DNA from: Cardinalis cardinalis
Taxonomy: Eukaryota; Chordata; Aves; Passeriformes; Cardinalidae
Direction: 5' to 3'
Assembly (NCBI GenBank): GCA_014549065.1
Contig: JACDOX010000004.1
Span: 1,716,705-1,780,704, forward strand
DNA length: 64,000 nt
Part shown: piece after piece, positions 11,667 to 23,516 of the stretch
Layout: each line of letters starts with the position of its first letter
How positions within the stretch are numbered: the first letter of the stretch is position 1
Made by a program: the position numbers and the translations under genes
The notes under the pieces: model-generated
Seen by the model: only the letters and a program-made list of their open reading frames with translations
Database searches by the model: none
Told to the model about the DNA's origin: nothing

Positions 11667-14600
11667 ATTCCTACTTATCATAATATCTTAGTCTGCATTT
11701 GGGAAAACTTGTTTTAGTTAATATATACTTTCAAAAAGGTTATATTTTCCACCTGAATTATNTTAATCTTAAGGTTTTCAACTTTCTTTTCCTGGTATTT
11801 ACAATTTTTCCTTGTCTATTCTTGCCTATCCTCTGGTGTTATGGACCTTGATCTTTTTTCTNATCTGAATACATATTTTTTTAAATTATGCTGTCACTCT
11901 TACTGGGAGNTTCTGTTCAGCCTCATTTGAGATCTTTGTACATAACTTGGGTTTAATTGGCCCTCTAACTAAAAGTTGCAGATGAAGTTTAATCACATTT
12001 TGTAAATTCATTTTCAAAGAGAATCAAAAGCAAATTACCCAAACATTCTGTTATTACCTTGTTTGCAGGTTAGCGCTGAGAGGAACAANTATTTGCCAGT
12101 AATTTTGTGTTGTTGTTATTTTTCAGCTTAGGACTACCTGAAAACTTCTTGCATTTAACGAAGCATCTAACAGGCTGGTGCCTTCTTTTCTCCGCTGTTG
12201 CTCCTTAACAGGTCTTTTTTTTTCTCCCAAAGTGTAATTAAAAGAAAAAAGACTTATTCTTCTTCATCGTGTGAATAACATTTCTCAATGGTATCTCTAT
12301 CAAAATACCTTGCTTAAGAAGTGAATTCTGATTTTATCTGCAGCTGAAATTCACAGGCAAAAAATTTGTCCTCTTAAGATTTCTGGATAGTTTTTAAACT
12401 GGTTTTACAAATTTATAATTTAAAATAGATTACATCAGGTTGGGAACAGTTACATTCAAACCTTCCGTTGCTTGTGTTCCTTTTCTTTAGGCTGATTTTT
12501 GGCAACTATGTCATAAATTACAGAAATTAAAAAAATCTTGGAGGTCTATTTTGTTGGTTAGCCACTGAAAATGTTAATTCAAACATAGATTCTGCTTAAT
12601 ACTCTCACTCTATGGCTGCTGCACTTTTAAAAATTNTTATATTCATCAAATTTGGGTCATTTCCCCACATGCATTTCTAGTGCTATTTCAGTAGTTGTAG
12701 AGCATCTCCATTTCTTCCCAGTGCCATTTCAAAAAGGCACAATCCTCCCACAAATGCAGTGGCATATATGCCTTTATCTTTGANACATCTCAGTTCCACC
12801 TTCCTTCCCTCACCACCTTCATCTTCTCTTTGCATATTTCCTTCATGGTAACAAAAAAAGAACAAATCCAACACTGTTTCTTTTATCACCAAGTGAAACA
12901 TGGATCAATTTATGTCATCTACCATTTACTTTATGACACCTCTAGCTGGTTGCAGAGGAAATATTTTTACATTCCCACAGTCAAGGTCAGTTTACTTCTC
13001 CAAGACAGGGCAATTCCCAACCATTTCTCATCATTCTTTTTTTGCAATTAATTCATTGAACTGCGTCATTTTCCCTGTCATGGTGTTATTTCCTCTCTCT
13101 TGTGATCTGGGTGAAAAGGNTTTTGTAGATAAGAAAGAAGATTGCATCCCCAGATAATTCATGCTAGAACCATAGAATATCCTTAGAACATTCTNTCTAA
13201 GTTTAAGTAGGCCAAAGGGCAGTGCAAACTTGAACACTGGTCTCATAAACTCTTCCTATCAGACATGAATGCAACCCGTCTCATTTCTCTCTGTGTTGGT
13301 GTAAGNGATTTATACTTGCTATATGCAAGATCTTCTTCTAGCAAAGCAGGCTCATGCAGGCCCTGGCTGTCTCTGTCCATATTTAGTCACAGTCTGTAAA
13401 ACTTGGAATAAGTGATGGTTATATGACATTCAGAATAGTAAGACTAACTGTACATGAAAGTTTGTTTTTTATCTGCTGCCCTTAACTCAGAATACTTCAG
13501 AATCTGAACTCAATCCATGAGATGAGGACTTTTGGCTTGTTTCTGCAGAGGAANGAGATAGAAAACGCTCCAGGCTGCCTGACATGAGTTATATATTTTG
13601 GTTTTAAAACAGCATATGGACTAGCATTTCTGAAACATAATTTCACAGATTTTTTTCAAAGTTCTTGAAATCTAACAAAATTGGGAGATAACAACTCCCT
13701 TGCTTTGCAATTTTGAATGTCTTTAGTCATCACCAAGTAAATATGTGTTAGTATTTTCCCTTTCCTAAACAGTGTAATTAGCATAGCTGTCTTTTATGAG
13801 CCTCATTCATTTAGTACAGTCATTCTGAAAGGCTGTTGTGATGTATCTGGCAACTGCTATTCAGCAAATTTAACAATTAAAATATACTGTATGTTGTTTT
13901 TTTCCAAAGAACTTTGCAAAGAGCATAATGAAAATAGTTCTTCACAGAAAAATGTTGTCAGACTAGTATGTGTCAGACCAGCAGAAGAAGCTGAAACTTG
14001 TGTGATATGCTGTTCAATAAGAGTTGAGAAGAACATTTGATTTTTAGAGGTATTCAGCAGTGAGCTGGGAATAGAACACTGAATTTCAACANCTTCTATG
14101 TCCATCCCATATATCAAGCTTGGCACTTCTCTAATACAGGGGAAAATTGTTGGCTCGAATTAATTCTAGGAAGCTGAAATGCTGCTAATTATCCATGTAT
14201 GTGCAATGACTATAATTTGTTTCAAAGAAAATGAAAAAAAGAATTGTAAATAACAGAAAGGTATAGAAAAGTCCAACCGAAGCTGGGTTTCAAAATCAGT
14301 GAACCGTTTTGTCATTCCACTTTTGAGCTATGCAATTTGAGAGTAAAATTGACAGTGTAAGTTCTCTACATTGTGCTGATACTCTATCACAGAAAATATA
14401 TAAACAACACGAATATTTTGCCCTCTCCCTCCCTCCTNTGAAGTTCAGAATAAGTCATTTGGTAATCCACAGGTACTTACAGTTACACAAATTTGTTTTT
14501 TTTAGAGAAGAAATGTTTTCCCCCTATTTTTATTATTGATGGTGGTATATAAGAGGCTAGATCCATGCCTGTAGGAGCATGTACTTACAGAAGCAAACAC

Positions 14601-15042
14601 TATTACTCTGTATGAAATCAGCATGTAACTCTGGAAGAAAACACAATGCTCTAATGTTTAATGAACCGACCTTATTATTGAACAAACTCTTTCTACTCTA
14701 GCCTCTGGGCATAATATGATGCAATTTATTATAAAACAAATCCAGATTGCTTTACTTGTCTGCTTCAGTGCATAATTCCTTACTGTGGATAACAAAGGTA
14801 TGGAGCACAAAATAAAAAACTTTGTNCTAATGGGCTTTTTCTCAAATTAAGGCACGTCATGTTTCTCAGATGTAGAATAGGAATGCAGTAATAAAGCTAT
14901 AACTCCCCAACTGATTGAAGTAAATAATATATAAATGATGCATAAGTAAAGAAAAGCAGGNGGATTGCAGCTATGAATGCAGTGTAGTGAAATGTTAGGA
15001 TTGGCAATGACTTATTCATGTTCTATATTTGTCCTCTGTGGA

Positions 15043-15068
15043 ATATGGATCAATTTATTGATCCATAT
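15043..15068. repeat. Perfect 12-bp inverted repeat (palindrome)
   Basis: ATATGGATCAAT, a TT centre and ATTGATCCATAT form a perfect inverted repeat with 12-bp arms and a 2-base centre. It could extrude as a short hairpin. It abuts a tandem repeat whose first bases overlap the right arm. Confidence 0.95.
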
Positions 15069-15095
15069 AGAATTCTATAGAATTATATAGAATAA
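15066..15095. repeat. Three tandem 10-bp units
   Basis: TATAGAATTC, TATAGAATTA and TATAGAATAA are three consecutive 10-base units differing only in their last two bases. The array starts within the right arm of the palindrome at 15043-15068. Confidence 0.9.
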
Positions 15096-16253
15096 AATTC
15101 ATTTATACACAGCACCTCTGAGTCCCTTGAAGTTAATTTTTAATGACTGGCAGCATGATGCTCTCTGCTAGGAGCTGCTTTGAAGTAATATTCTCCAAGT
15201 CCATAGAAGTGGAGTTCATTTCTTTGCAGGTGTTTGCTCCATTGCTATCTTCAATACAGCACAATTATGTACATAACGTGGATTCTTAGTGAGGGGAAAA
15301 CGTCATACAGAGCACTCCAGTTATTAGTTTTCAGCTGTGCATATACTACATATTTGCAGCCTGAAAATGGAAAGTTCTTATGTAGTATACTGAATTGCAA
15401 TGGGAAAACATATACTTGTTTTAAAAATATACACTTTTTAAGATAAGTTGTTTTAGGAGCATCATTTGTGTGCATATTTTAATCTATTTTAATACTTATC
15501 TTTCTACCTGCATAAAACATAAACCAATTAATTTTCCCTAAGCAATTTTGGGGAATAATCTGACTTTAATTTAGTGATGCTTAATAAAGAGTACTTATTA
15601 TACTGCCATATATTAATTGCATATACATTTAATTTAAAAATAACCCCCTGTTTCCTTGCATCTGCTGCTAGTTGGTTTCTTTTCTCAGTCACCAGTACAG
15701 AACTGGTTACGAGTGGTGAAATGTCGCTTTGTACATGCATAAACAGTATGAGAAAAAGACTTCTGATTCACAAGCCTGAATTTTGGGAAACTGACGCTTC
15801 TGTCTGGGATCATGGAGGAAGGTTGGGTATAGAAGCACATGCTTACAGTCTTTTATTTCAAAGATTTCTTGCACAACATTTGCCCAACTTAACAACTTAG
15901 CCATCCGGATCTAGACTAGCAGTGCTTGCCAGTCTTTACAGACAATGAATAGACANGAAGAAGGAAGTTTCAGAATGCCTGAAGTAGTATTGAATGTAAC
16001 TGATGTTATTATACTTTTATATGCCAGATAAGATGGAATTATTTATTTCAGAAATTACTCATCTTTTTCTCAGTTTTTGCTTCATGGTGTAATGAAAGGA
16101 GGTGTAATGGAATGCCAGGGGGAAAAAAAAAGAAGTTTTAAATCCATAAAATTGGAATAAGTATTATGTTTCAGGGAAACACAATATTTCCTATATTTTT
16201 AAAATTTCTTAGCTAGTTCCAACAAAATGAAACTCATATAAAAGAGTCAATAT

Positions 16254-16314
16254 AAAATATATTATTTCAAAGTTTTGAAATTGCTTTAAAATATATTATT
16301 TAAAGATTTTGAAA
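16254..16314. repeat. 27-bp imperfect direct repeat
   Basis: Positions 16254-16280 and 16288-16314 share AAAATATATTATTT followed by an AAAG/TTTTGAAA end. By eye 24 of 27 positions agree, with a 7-base spacer. It is a local AT-rich duplication without evident function. Confidence 0.85.
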
Positions 16315-16544
16315 ATCTTTAGGCCCTTCTCTTTAAAATTAATTTGAATAATGTAGCTTAAAAATGTCAGTAGAGAGAATAGTCTTGACAAATTGATTAT
16401 TAGTGATAAGTTCACCAAAGCTGCTTTCTATATTAATTTTTTCAAGCACTTTTCAAAGGCAATGAGACACATCCAGCTGTTAATAGATTAAGGGAAAGAT
16501 ATCTGTGGAAATTTAAGAGAAAAAAACCCATTAAAACTATGAGG

Positions 16545-16880
16545 AGTTTAGTTTGGCTGCAAAGCATGGAAAACACCTTATAAATCAACTCTTAAGTGCT
16601 TCAGTTCTTGTTGAAGCCAAACTACGAGATGAACAGTACCGAAATGGATTTTTCTTAGCTGATCAAAGTTATCCCGTGTTGGGAGAAGTTTTTCATTTGA
16701 AAATTAGATTTCACACACAGATTCTGAACAATTAAATTGGTTAGATTGTGGAAAAGCTGCCCAAGGGAAATAGCCACCCATGACTGTCATTTGACTCTCA
16801 TTGTAATGACGCAACACAGAACTCATTTCAGGGAACAGACTGTGCTAGATGACTATGTAGATCCTTTTTGCCAATAATTT
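16545..16880 (+). mobile_element. Possible very old LINE (CR1/L3-like) relic
   Basis: A 60-codon plus ORF (16553-16735) ends in a stretch with RFHTQILNN. It is followed by GTGGAAAAGCTGCCCAAGGG and GACTGTGCTAGATGACTATG, which resemble the C-terminal and 3' region of old CR1/L3 LINEs, where a short hydrophobic stretch precedes a LPKE-type motif and a CTAGATGAC block. The likeness is faint, and the segment could equally be unique DNA. Confidence 0.3.
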
Positions 16881-17460
16881 CAGCCGTTTTATAAACTCTG
16901 CTGTATTGGCTAACAACCCAACCATTTTTAATTCAAACATGTGAGGGTTTATTAATCTATCCAATATCTTTGTATAAACATGATTTCCCAAAGATGTGTA
17001 CAATAGAAATGTAATCACTTGTATAATATCCAATAAACCCCCTTAATTCTTATGCTGTGAAGATGGTAAATATTAAAGGCAATTTTAAACTTGGAATTAC
17101 AGTGGGTAAGTGTGCATTATCACACAATACTAAAGGTCAAAATCTTCCCAGAGTACTTAAAGTTAAAAAATGTGTTGGAATTTGAGCTGTGTCGAACAAG
17201 GATGAAACAGGTGTTTTGACTTCACTTCTCACTTGAAACTCCAAAAGTACAAATTAGCCTTGAGTTTTTAAGCCACCTCCTAAATTCTGTCTTCCTATCC
17301 ACGTGGTTTTAATAGCTTGCTGTTGTTTACCCACAGTAGGCAGCTCAGTCCCACACAGGGTCCTCTATCCCAGGCAAACCCAGTACACAGCCTTATATAG
17401 CATATCTATTTCCCCTCAGCTCTCACTGCCTTTTTTTTAGAAACAACCCTGATAACAGAG

Positions 17461-17645
17461 TGATAATGTCAGTGAACAAGGAAAAGGCACAGATATAATT
17501 TATCTGGACTTCTGTAAAGCCTTTGAAACTGTCCCCCCCAACATCCTTCTCTCTCATCAGTCCAGACCGGGACCAGCATTACCTAATATCTTAATGACAT
17601 AAACGAAGGGATTGAATTTACCCTCATTTCACCATTGTGAGAAGG
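17461..17645 (+). mobile_element. CR1 LINE fragment, reverse transcriptase motif A region
   Basis: Translation of 17461-17550 gives a stretch with IIYLDFCKAFETVPPN, the reverse-transcriptase motif A of CR1-type LINEs, with the catalytic Asp of LDF intact. The frame then jumps to GPALPNIL and a degraded N-D-I-N-E-G-I-E-like stretch, so the sequence between LLSH and GPALP is deleted relative to family order. The copy has stops and is dead. Another plus-strand CR1 piece starts near 18250. Confidence 0.8.
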
Positions 17646-18249
17646 TGAAATATGTGTTCAGATGTCATCACAAAGACTATCTTTCTTACTCACTATGTTC
17701 CTTACATGTCCTAAGAAGAGTAAAACATAAGTATCGCATTCTTTACTTCCTTTGTAAAAGGAGTAATTCAATATTTATGTTTTGCAGTTGATGTTTACCT
17801 TCTTTTTCTGAAATTTTTTTTCTACCTATAAGAATTATAAGGAAGAAAAACCAACAATATCAGCTGCAGAAAACAGCTACGTTTATATCCCTAGTCTCAA
17901 GTTTGAAGCTCTTATCAGATCTCAATTTGTTTCTAACAGATGTAGGATTATGTTACATTGCACTTATTGATCTTAACAACTTTTATATGCAAGTACTGCT
18001 TGGTTCATGACATTCCAAGGCATTGGTTAATTTTGATAAAAGGCAATGAAAAATTCTCTTTGTATTGGATCAAAATTATGTAGAGTGACACTTCCATATA
18101 GCTTTAAGTTTTTTTGTATTACTTGTGAAAATTTAATAATGCTGATAATATTAGGGATGGGATCACTACAGCCAGCCAAGTGCAGGCAGATTAAAGTTTA
18201 GGTCTTGAGCATCTATTGTCCCAAGTGCCCATGTGGCCCAGTGTGAAAG
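17646..18249. other. Sequence between two plus-strand CR1 pieces
   Basis: About 600 bases with no recognised repeat or gene. They may be unique DNA between two independent CR1 insertions, or decayed or inserted sequence within a single one. Confidence 0.4.
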
Positions 18250-18611
18250 ACATGCCTTGATCTGGGACAGCTTAGCCTGGAGAAGGCTTAGAGGGGAATG
18301 TATCAATGTATATAAATACCTGAGGAGAGGGTGAAAGAGGACAAGGCTCATCTCAGTGCTGCTCAGTGATGGCACAGGAGGCAACAGGCACAAATGTCCC
18401 ATATAAATATCAGTAAATATCTACTGTGAGTGACAGCACAGGTTGCCCAGGGGGGTTATGGAGTTTTCATCACTAACTGAAGTTGTTCAAAATTTATCTG
18501 CATGTGGTTCTGGGTAACAACTGGCTCTAGGCAGACCTGCATGATGAGGGGATAGACCAGATGACCACCAGAGGTCTCTTCCATGCTGTGATTCTGTGAG
18601 ATTCTATGAGA
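18250..18611 (+). mobile_element. CR1 LINE 3' fragment
   Basis: CTTAGCCTGGAGAAGGCTTA, then TATATAAATACCTGAGGAGA, GCACAGGTTGCCCAGGGGGG and GGATAGACCAGATGACCACC give the ordered C-terminal ORF2 and 3' UTR of CR1 in plus orientation. It ends with 8-mer-like tail units GATTCTGTGAGATTCTATGA. In-frame stops show it is inactive. The 5' limit is approximate; bases from about 18166 may also belong. Confidence 0.85.
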
Positions 18612-19190
18612 ACTTCAGTATTTCAAGCAAAGATAAGAAATAACTAAATGTGACAAAGAAATATCTAAATTTAATATCTATATTTAATTAAAAAAAATCT
18701 AACAGTATGAAGTGATAGTAGCAAGAGAGAAAAACAAAAAAATCATCCTGAAATACTCCCAAGATTCTTTTGCTATATTTTNGTAGTTTTTGTAAATAGG
18801 GTCATGCAAAAAGTTCCCAAACACTGGTATAAAAACACTTATGGCAATAAATGAGTGCTGAAACTACATCTTGACAAAATAAATTATTTTATTTCTCTTA
18901 AAGATTATTTTGTTTCTAAAATATAATTTAGATTTGACAGCAGTTGGCACTTTGACTATAAATTCCTTAATCCTACTGTGTTTGGCAGAAAGAAAAAAAT
19001 GGNTTCTGTTTGATGATAAGACATAATTTCTATGTTTGAAATTATAGTGAAATATAAATAATTGTGAGCTACAACAAAGAATAGTACTACATGCTTGAAA
19101 CATAGACTTTCCTCGGAAAAGGTGTACACTTCCATTATTTGTGGGGTTTTTCAATTTTTTTCCTGGTATTTGTTTTGTTTTGTTTGCCTC
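18612..19190. other. AT-rich unique sequence, no gene recognised
   Basis: No gene or repeat recognised. Apparent ORFs running on into the N tract are artefacts. Confidence 0.5.
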
Positions 19191-19276
19191 TTTTTTTTTT
19201 TTTTTTTTTTTNNNNNNNNNNNNNNNNNNNNNNNNNNNNNNNNNNNNNNNNNNNNNNNNNNNNNNNTTTTTTTTTT
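19191..19276. other. Poly-T tract containing a 55-base assembly gap
   Basis: 21 T (19191-19211), 55 N (19212-19266) and 10 T (19267-19276) form one block. The N run is an unresolved stretch flanked on both sides by the same homopolymer, so the true length of the T tract is unknown. Confidence 0.95.
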
Positions 19277-21771
19277 CTCTGCCAGGCAGTTTCTAAAAAT
19301 AATGAAAATATTTTGTGGGGTAATCATTGTGCACTGACCAGCTACTCCATGAATAAAAAGAAGCCTTTTCTTGAACATCAGGAGATATTTTTTANTATAT
19401 TATTGCAAAATAAGGCTCCATTTATTATACTGTGTTGCATCCAAATAAAAGGTGATAGTTTATTGCTAGGCATTTTCATTTTTGTGAGTTGAAGACCAAA
19501 AGATGTTCAGAAAAGAGAAACTAAAAGAGGATAATGAAATTATGGAAAAAAATTCTTTATATTTTAGCATTTTTTAAACTAATTAAGCCATGTTTCCTAA
19601 TTATGCCATATGCTTGCAATAAAATTTTCCCTTTCCTCCTGCACCTGGTTCCTTTTCATTTGTTGCTGCATTTACTTTCAGGTGTTTTTAGAAGAAAATA
19701 AGCTTACACTTTATTTCTTCTAATAAATTTTTAACATAGTGAATTTTGATCAAATTTTNCNGAAATGTAGGAAATTGAAAGCACGTTATATTTTATGATA
19801 TCACAAAAGTGTTGNGTAAGTAAAGAATAGTGACCTTTTTTACTGTATTTGCAGAAATAAAGGCTAAGCTTTACGTCCAACCACACTGAACACCAGGAAC
19901 CCTGCAGGGTAGGGCATCATTACAGNCATCAAAACTGCAGGAAAAATCTAATCACTTGTTGTATCATAGATGTTAGGAGTGTATCCAGCCCCAAGCTGAG
20001 ATCCAAAGTCACTCGGGGAATCTAAGCAAGGCAACTAGGTGATTTTAATTTCACTGCCGGCAAAGCAGATTTACTTTTCTCAGAATTCATCACTAGTATA
20101 TGATACTGAAGCACNATTTTAGTTTTGCCAATCTTAGATATACAGTTTCTTTTCCATTCTAAGTCAGTCAACATGTTAAACTTTCCACAAGTAGCTAAAC
20201 TGAAAAACCAAAGCAAAGAAAAACAGGACCGCATTTTCAATACTGAATAATGTATCCACTTTTATTTTGGCAGCTGATATATTTTATGAGAACTCACATT
20301 TGTGTTTCCATTTTTCACAGCTTCTGCAAAAACTGTTTCCTGCAAACCTTACCGATCATACTCTCCACAGCATTATTTTTGGCCATCAAAAAAAGCAATG
20401 TGATCTGTCAAAAAAGTAAATATTACATGGTATGAACTCTACATTGCATAGTTTCATCAGTTTTTAGTCTGCCATATACATTTTTAAATACATGTTGATA
20501 TATTTGTTTTATGTTAACAAGATAAAGAGGAAAGTTCCACTTCTACAGCATTGCTGGCTCAAAGCTCTCCAATCTTCCAAAACTGTTGAGAAGATAGGGC
20601 AAAAATGCCAAAGAATAGAATTCTAAGAAGTGATACACCATTGATACACCATTAATAGATAGTGGCTTCATATATCTTAAACTTTTTAATTGTGCAAATC
20701 AGGGAAACATCTTTCTTCGTGAAATTTCATTATCAGTCACGTCACAGCTCAAATAAACATTAAGAAAAAATGAAGCCTAAGACTTGCAGTTTTACTGCTG
20801 ATAATACATCTAAAAACTTAAAAATNGTTTCTTTTTTCTCACCAATTATCAGTAATGTTGGTTATAAAGTTTATTCTGAAAAGGCTTTTATTTAATTTAA
20901 AAAATAGTATTTTAAGTTTAGGTTCAGTCTTTCACGTTTAAGACATGATATTAAAGAAATAACTCTATTTCTGAAGTATAAAAATGCACAGCTATACTCT
21001 TAAGAAAGAGCTTGATACAGCCATGTAGAAATTGTCACTAAATAATGACTGAATTCTCACAAACTCATTTCTCTAACACACATAATAATAACATAGAGAG
21101 AGAAACAATTAGAAGAAACAACAACCCAATACCATGAACTGTGAATCAATAACTTAATGTCTATTTTAGAGGACTAGAATGTGTTACAATAATTAAAGGT
21201 ATTGTGCAATGCTATTTGCAAATTCTCTACGTAACATTTAGAAAACAAATCATGATCTGAAATGACAAGTTCCCAGATGGTATGGCAGAACATATTGACC
21301 AGCCAGATGAATAGAAACAGATTTGGAGCATGTAAGAGGAGGTTTATATGGAATAATAATCTTTATTATAAATTATTTTCAGGGAATTGTACATGAATCA
21401 GACATTGTCTGCATAGGAATAAATATTATTTTCATCNTTTTTGTGAACAAAATACAAAACAACCTTGAGTAGTCCTTTGTCATAACATGACTGTGATTTG
21501 TAATGTCTCACTCAGGTTTCTTTCATAGCCTATATGTTTAACTCCTGAAGTNACAAAAAGACTCAACCAAACAAAAAAACCCTTCAGAATCTCAAGAACA
21601 ACAGTACACTAAGGACTTTACTATAGCAGAAACTCTTCACAGACAATAGAAAAAGGTTTACCTTACACTTACGTAAATGCATCATTGCTTCTATCATAAA
21701 ATTGAATGGGAAATTATAACAGGAAAATAAAATTTGATATAAAGAGACAGATTCGGTAAAGTAAAAAAAGA
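19277..21771. other. AT-rich unique sequence, no gene recognised
   Basis: No gene recognised. There is a small tandem GATACACCATT(G/A)ATA-type duplication at about 20632-20656. ORFs do not exceed 117 codons, and the longest crosses the gap. Confidence 0.5.
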
Positions 21772-22630
21772 ATAGAGTCATAAAATGTTCAGGGATTGGA
21801 CTGTAAGCTAAAAAACGTCGTCTCAACCACACCTGACATGGGCAGGGACGAGGTTGCTTAAGGCTTTTTTCCAACTCAGCTTTGAACATTGCCAGGGTTG
21901 GGGCATCCACAACTTGCCCGGCAACCTATTCCAGTGTCTTACAGTCTTCAAAGTGAAAAATTTCTTCCTACTATCTGCTAAATTTCCTTTTTCAGCCCAT
22001 TCTACTATCTGCATAGTTCCTGAACTAGAGCCCTTCTCTATCTTTCCAGTAGGCCCCCTTCAGATACTGGAAGGTTGNCATGAGGTCTAGACACAACCTT
22101 CTCCAGACTGAACAGCCCCAACTTTTTCAGATTCTCTTTGTAGGGGAGGTGCTCCAGTCCTCTTGTCAAATTTGTGGCCTCTTGGACTTGCTCCAGAACA
22201 GTTCCGTGTCCTTAGGCTGGGGATATCAGAACTGTACACAGTACTGCAAGTGGAATCTCAGAAGAGAGGGGGAGAATCATCTGCCTTGACACACCTGCCT
22301 TTTGATGCAGCCCAGGACACCACCGACTTTCTGGGCTGTGAGTGCACACTGCCGGCTCATGTTGAGTTTTCCTTTAGCCGCCATCCCCAAGTCCTTCTCT
22401 GCAGAGCNTCTCTCAGTCACTTCTCTGTCCAGCCTGTAGGAGTGTCTGGGATTGCCGTGACTCAAGTGTAGGACCTTGTACTTTGCTTTGTTAAACATTG
22501 TGAGCTTCACACAGGCCCACCTTTTATGCCTGTCAAGGTCCCTATGGATGGCATCCCTTCAATCCAGTGCGTTGACTCCCCCTCCCAGCTTGGTGCTATT
22601 GGCAAATTTCCTGAGGGTGTCAGACCTGTG
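21772..22630 (-). mobile_element. CR1 LINE, 5'-truncated, inactive reverse transcriptase
   Basis: On the minus strand this holds the C-terminal part of CR1 ORF2 and its 3' end. Reading leftward: a palm motif region near 22595-22606 where the usual FADD reads FANS, then a stretch with NKAKYKVLHLSHGNPRH and DMxRQCALTAQK-type sequence (22277-22510), and then KKFFTLKTVRHWNRLPGKLW (about 21900-21960). The 3' end lies at about 21772 with a degraded tail. Frameshifts separate these pieces. Loss of both catalytic aspartates and the 5' truncation mean it cannot encode a working enzyme. The 5' end at about 22630 is approximate. Confidence 0.9.
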
Positions 22631-22741
22631 TTCTGATTTTGGAGATGGGCAACAATGGAAACAACAGTTTGTTACTGAAAATCTTTCCAGAAACCTTTTA
22701 AGAATTATGAGTAGGGCCATTGATTAAGTATGTGACTGCTC

Positions 22742-22767
22742 AAAAAAAAAAAAAAAAAAAAAAAAAA
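22742..22767 (+). repeat. 26-base poly-A tract
   Basis: Twenty-six consecutive A. It lies about 110 bases beyond the 5' end of the antisense CR1, so it is not that element's tail. No retrocopy is recognised on either side. Confidence 0.9.
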
Positions 22768-23452
22768 GCAAATGCAGAATATAAAGTATTTAACAGAGAT
22801 TAGAATTATAAAGCATGACAGCTGCACTCAAACCTGGAAATTAACATCTGGTACACAGAATTGAAGCACAATAGCTGTGTAAAACTCATGTCTGTTGAAG
22901 TAGTCAGCCTAACATTTTTCCCAATGAAAAGTAGAAACCTTATCACAAAAGGTATTCAGGAATTAAACCAAAAGGAATGTCCAAACCAGATTCTTATTTT
23001 TTTTTAACAATTACTGATAATTCTTTCCTTTCTGAAATTGCAAAAATTAAATTTTTATGCCAAAAAATGAAAAGCAGGTAATCGCATACTTAAAAATACT
23101 CAGAAGACAGAAATCAGTAGCAAAAAAGTATTCCCTTTACAGTATGAATTGAAAAGCATAAAATAAATTCCCTATGAATCAGAATGTGTAAAAAAATGAA
23201 CTAAATTATTGATTTTAAATAAGAGATAATTATACCCTCAAGGAATTTTTGTAGTAAAAATAGCTAAAAAGATAATCAATACCAGTTGTATGGAAATGTA
23301 CTGATTTTTCTAGGTATTCTAAAATATTTTAATGAATTAAGACATGAATAAACCATTTATGATCCTGGAAATTTTCTTTTTTGGACTTCTTTGAATTTGT
23401 GTAATTTTTGCCTATTCTGTGAATACTATACTCTTGGTTCCAACAAGTGATT

Positions 23453-23516
23453 NTATATATATAATATATATAGATAAATAACTATATAATAAATAAATAT
23501 ATAATGAATAAATACA
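23453..23516. repeat. AT-rich simple repeat
   Basis: TATATATATAATATATATAG followed by ATAAATA-type units, an impure AT microsatellite interrupted by single G and C bases. Confidence 0.8.

Larger units (their letters stand above)
11667..16544. other. AT-rich unique sequence, no gene recognised
   Basis: No gene recognised over 4.9 kb. ORFs (up to 108 codons at 15574-15900) overlap ORFs on the opposite strand and have no family features. Local features are a perfect palindrome with an adjoining tandem repeat (15043-15095) and a 27-bp imperfect direct repeat (16254-16314), both listed separately. 13148-13180 has a CATAGAATATCC start like an antisense CR1 tail but does not continue as one. Confidence 0.5.

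Noticed and set aside
13148..13190. CATAGAATATCC start resembling an antisense CR1 tail
   Set aside because: The sequence after it does not continue with any CR1 block.
19095..19492. ORFs crossing the N run, up to 117 codons
   Set aside because: They are open only because N and poly-T give no stop codons.
21854..22727. Several plus-strand ORFs of 63-102 codons
   Set aside because: They are antisense shadows of the minus-strand CR1 or run just beyond its 5' end, with no independent coding signal.
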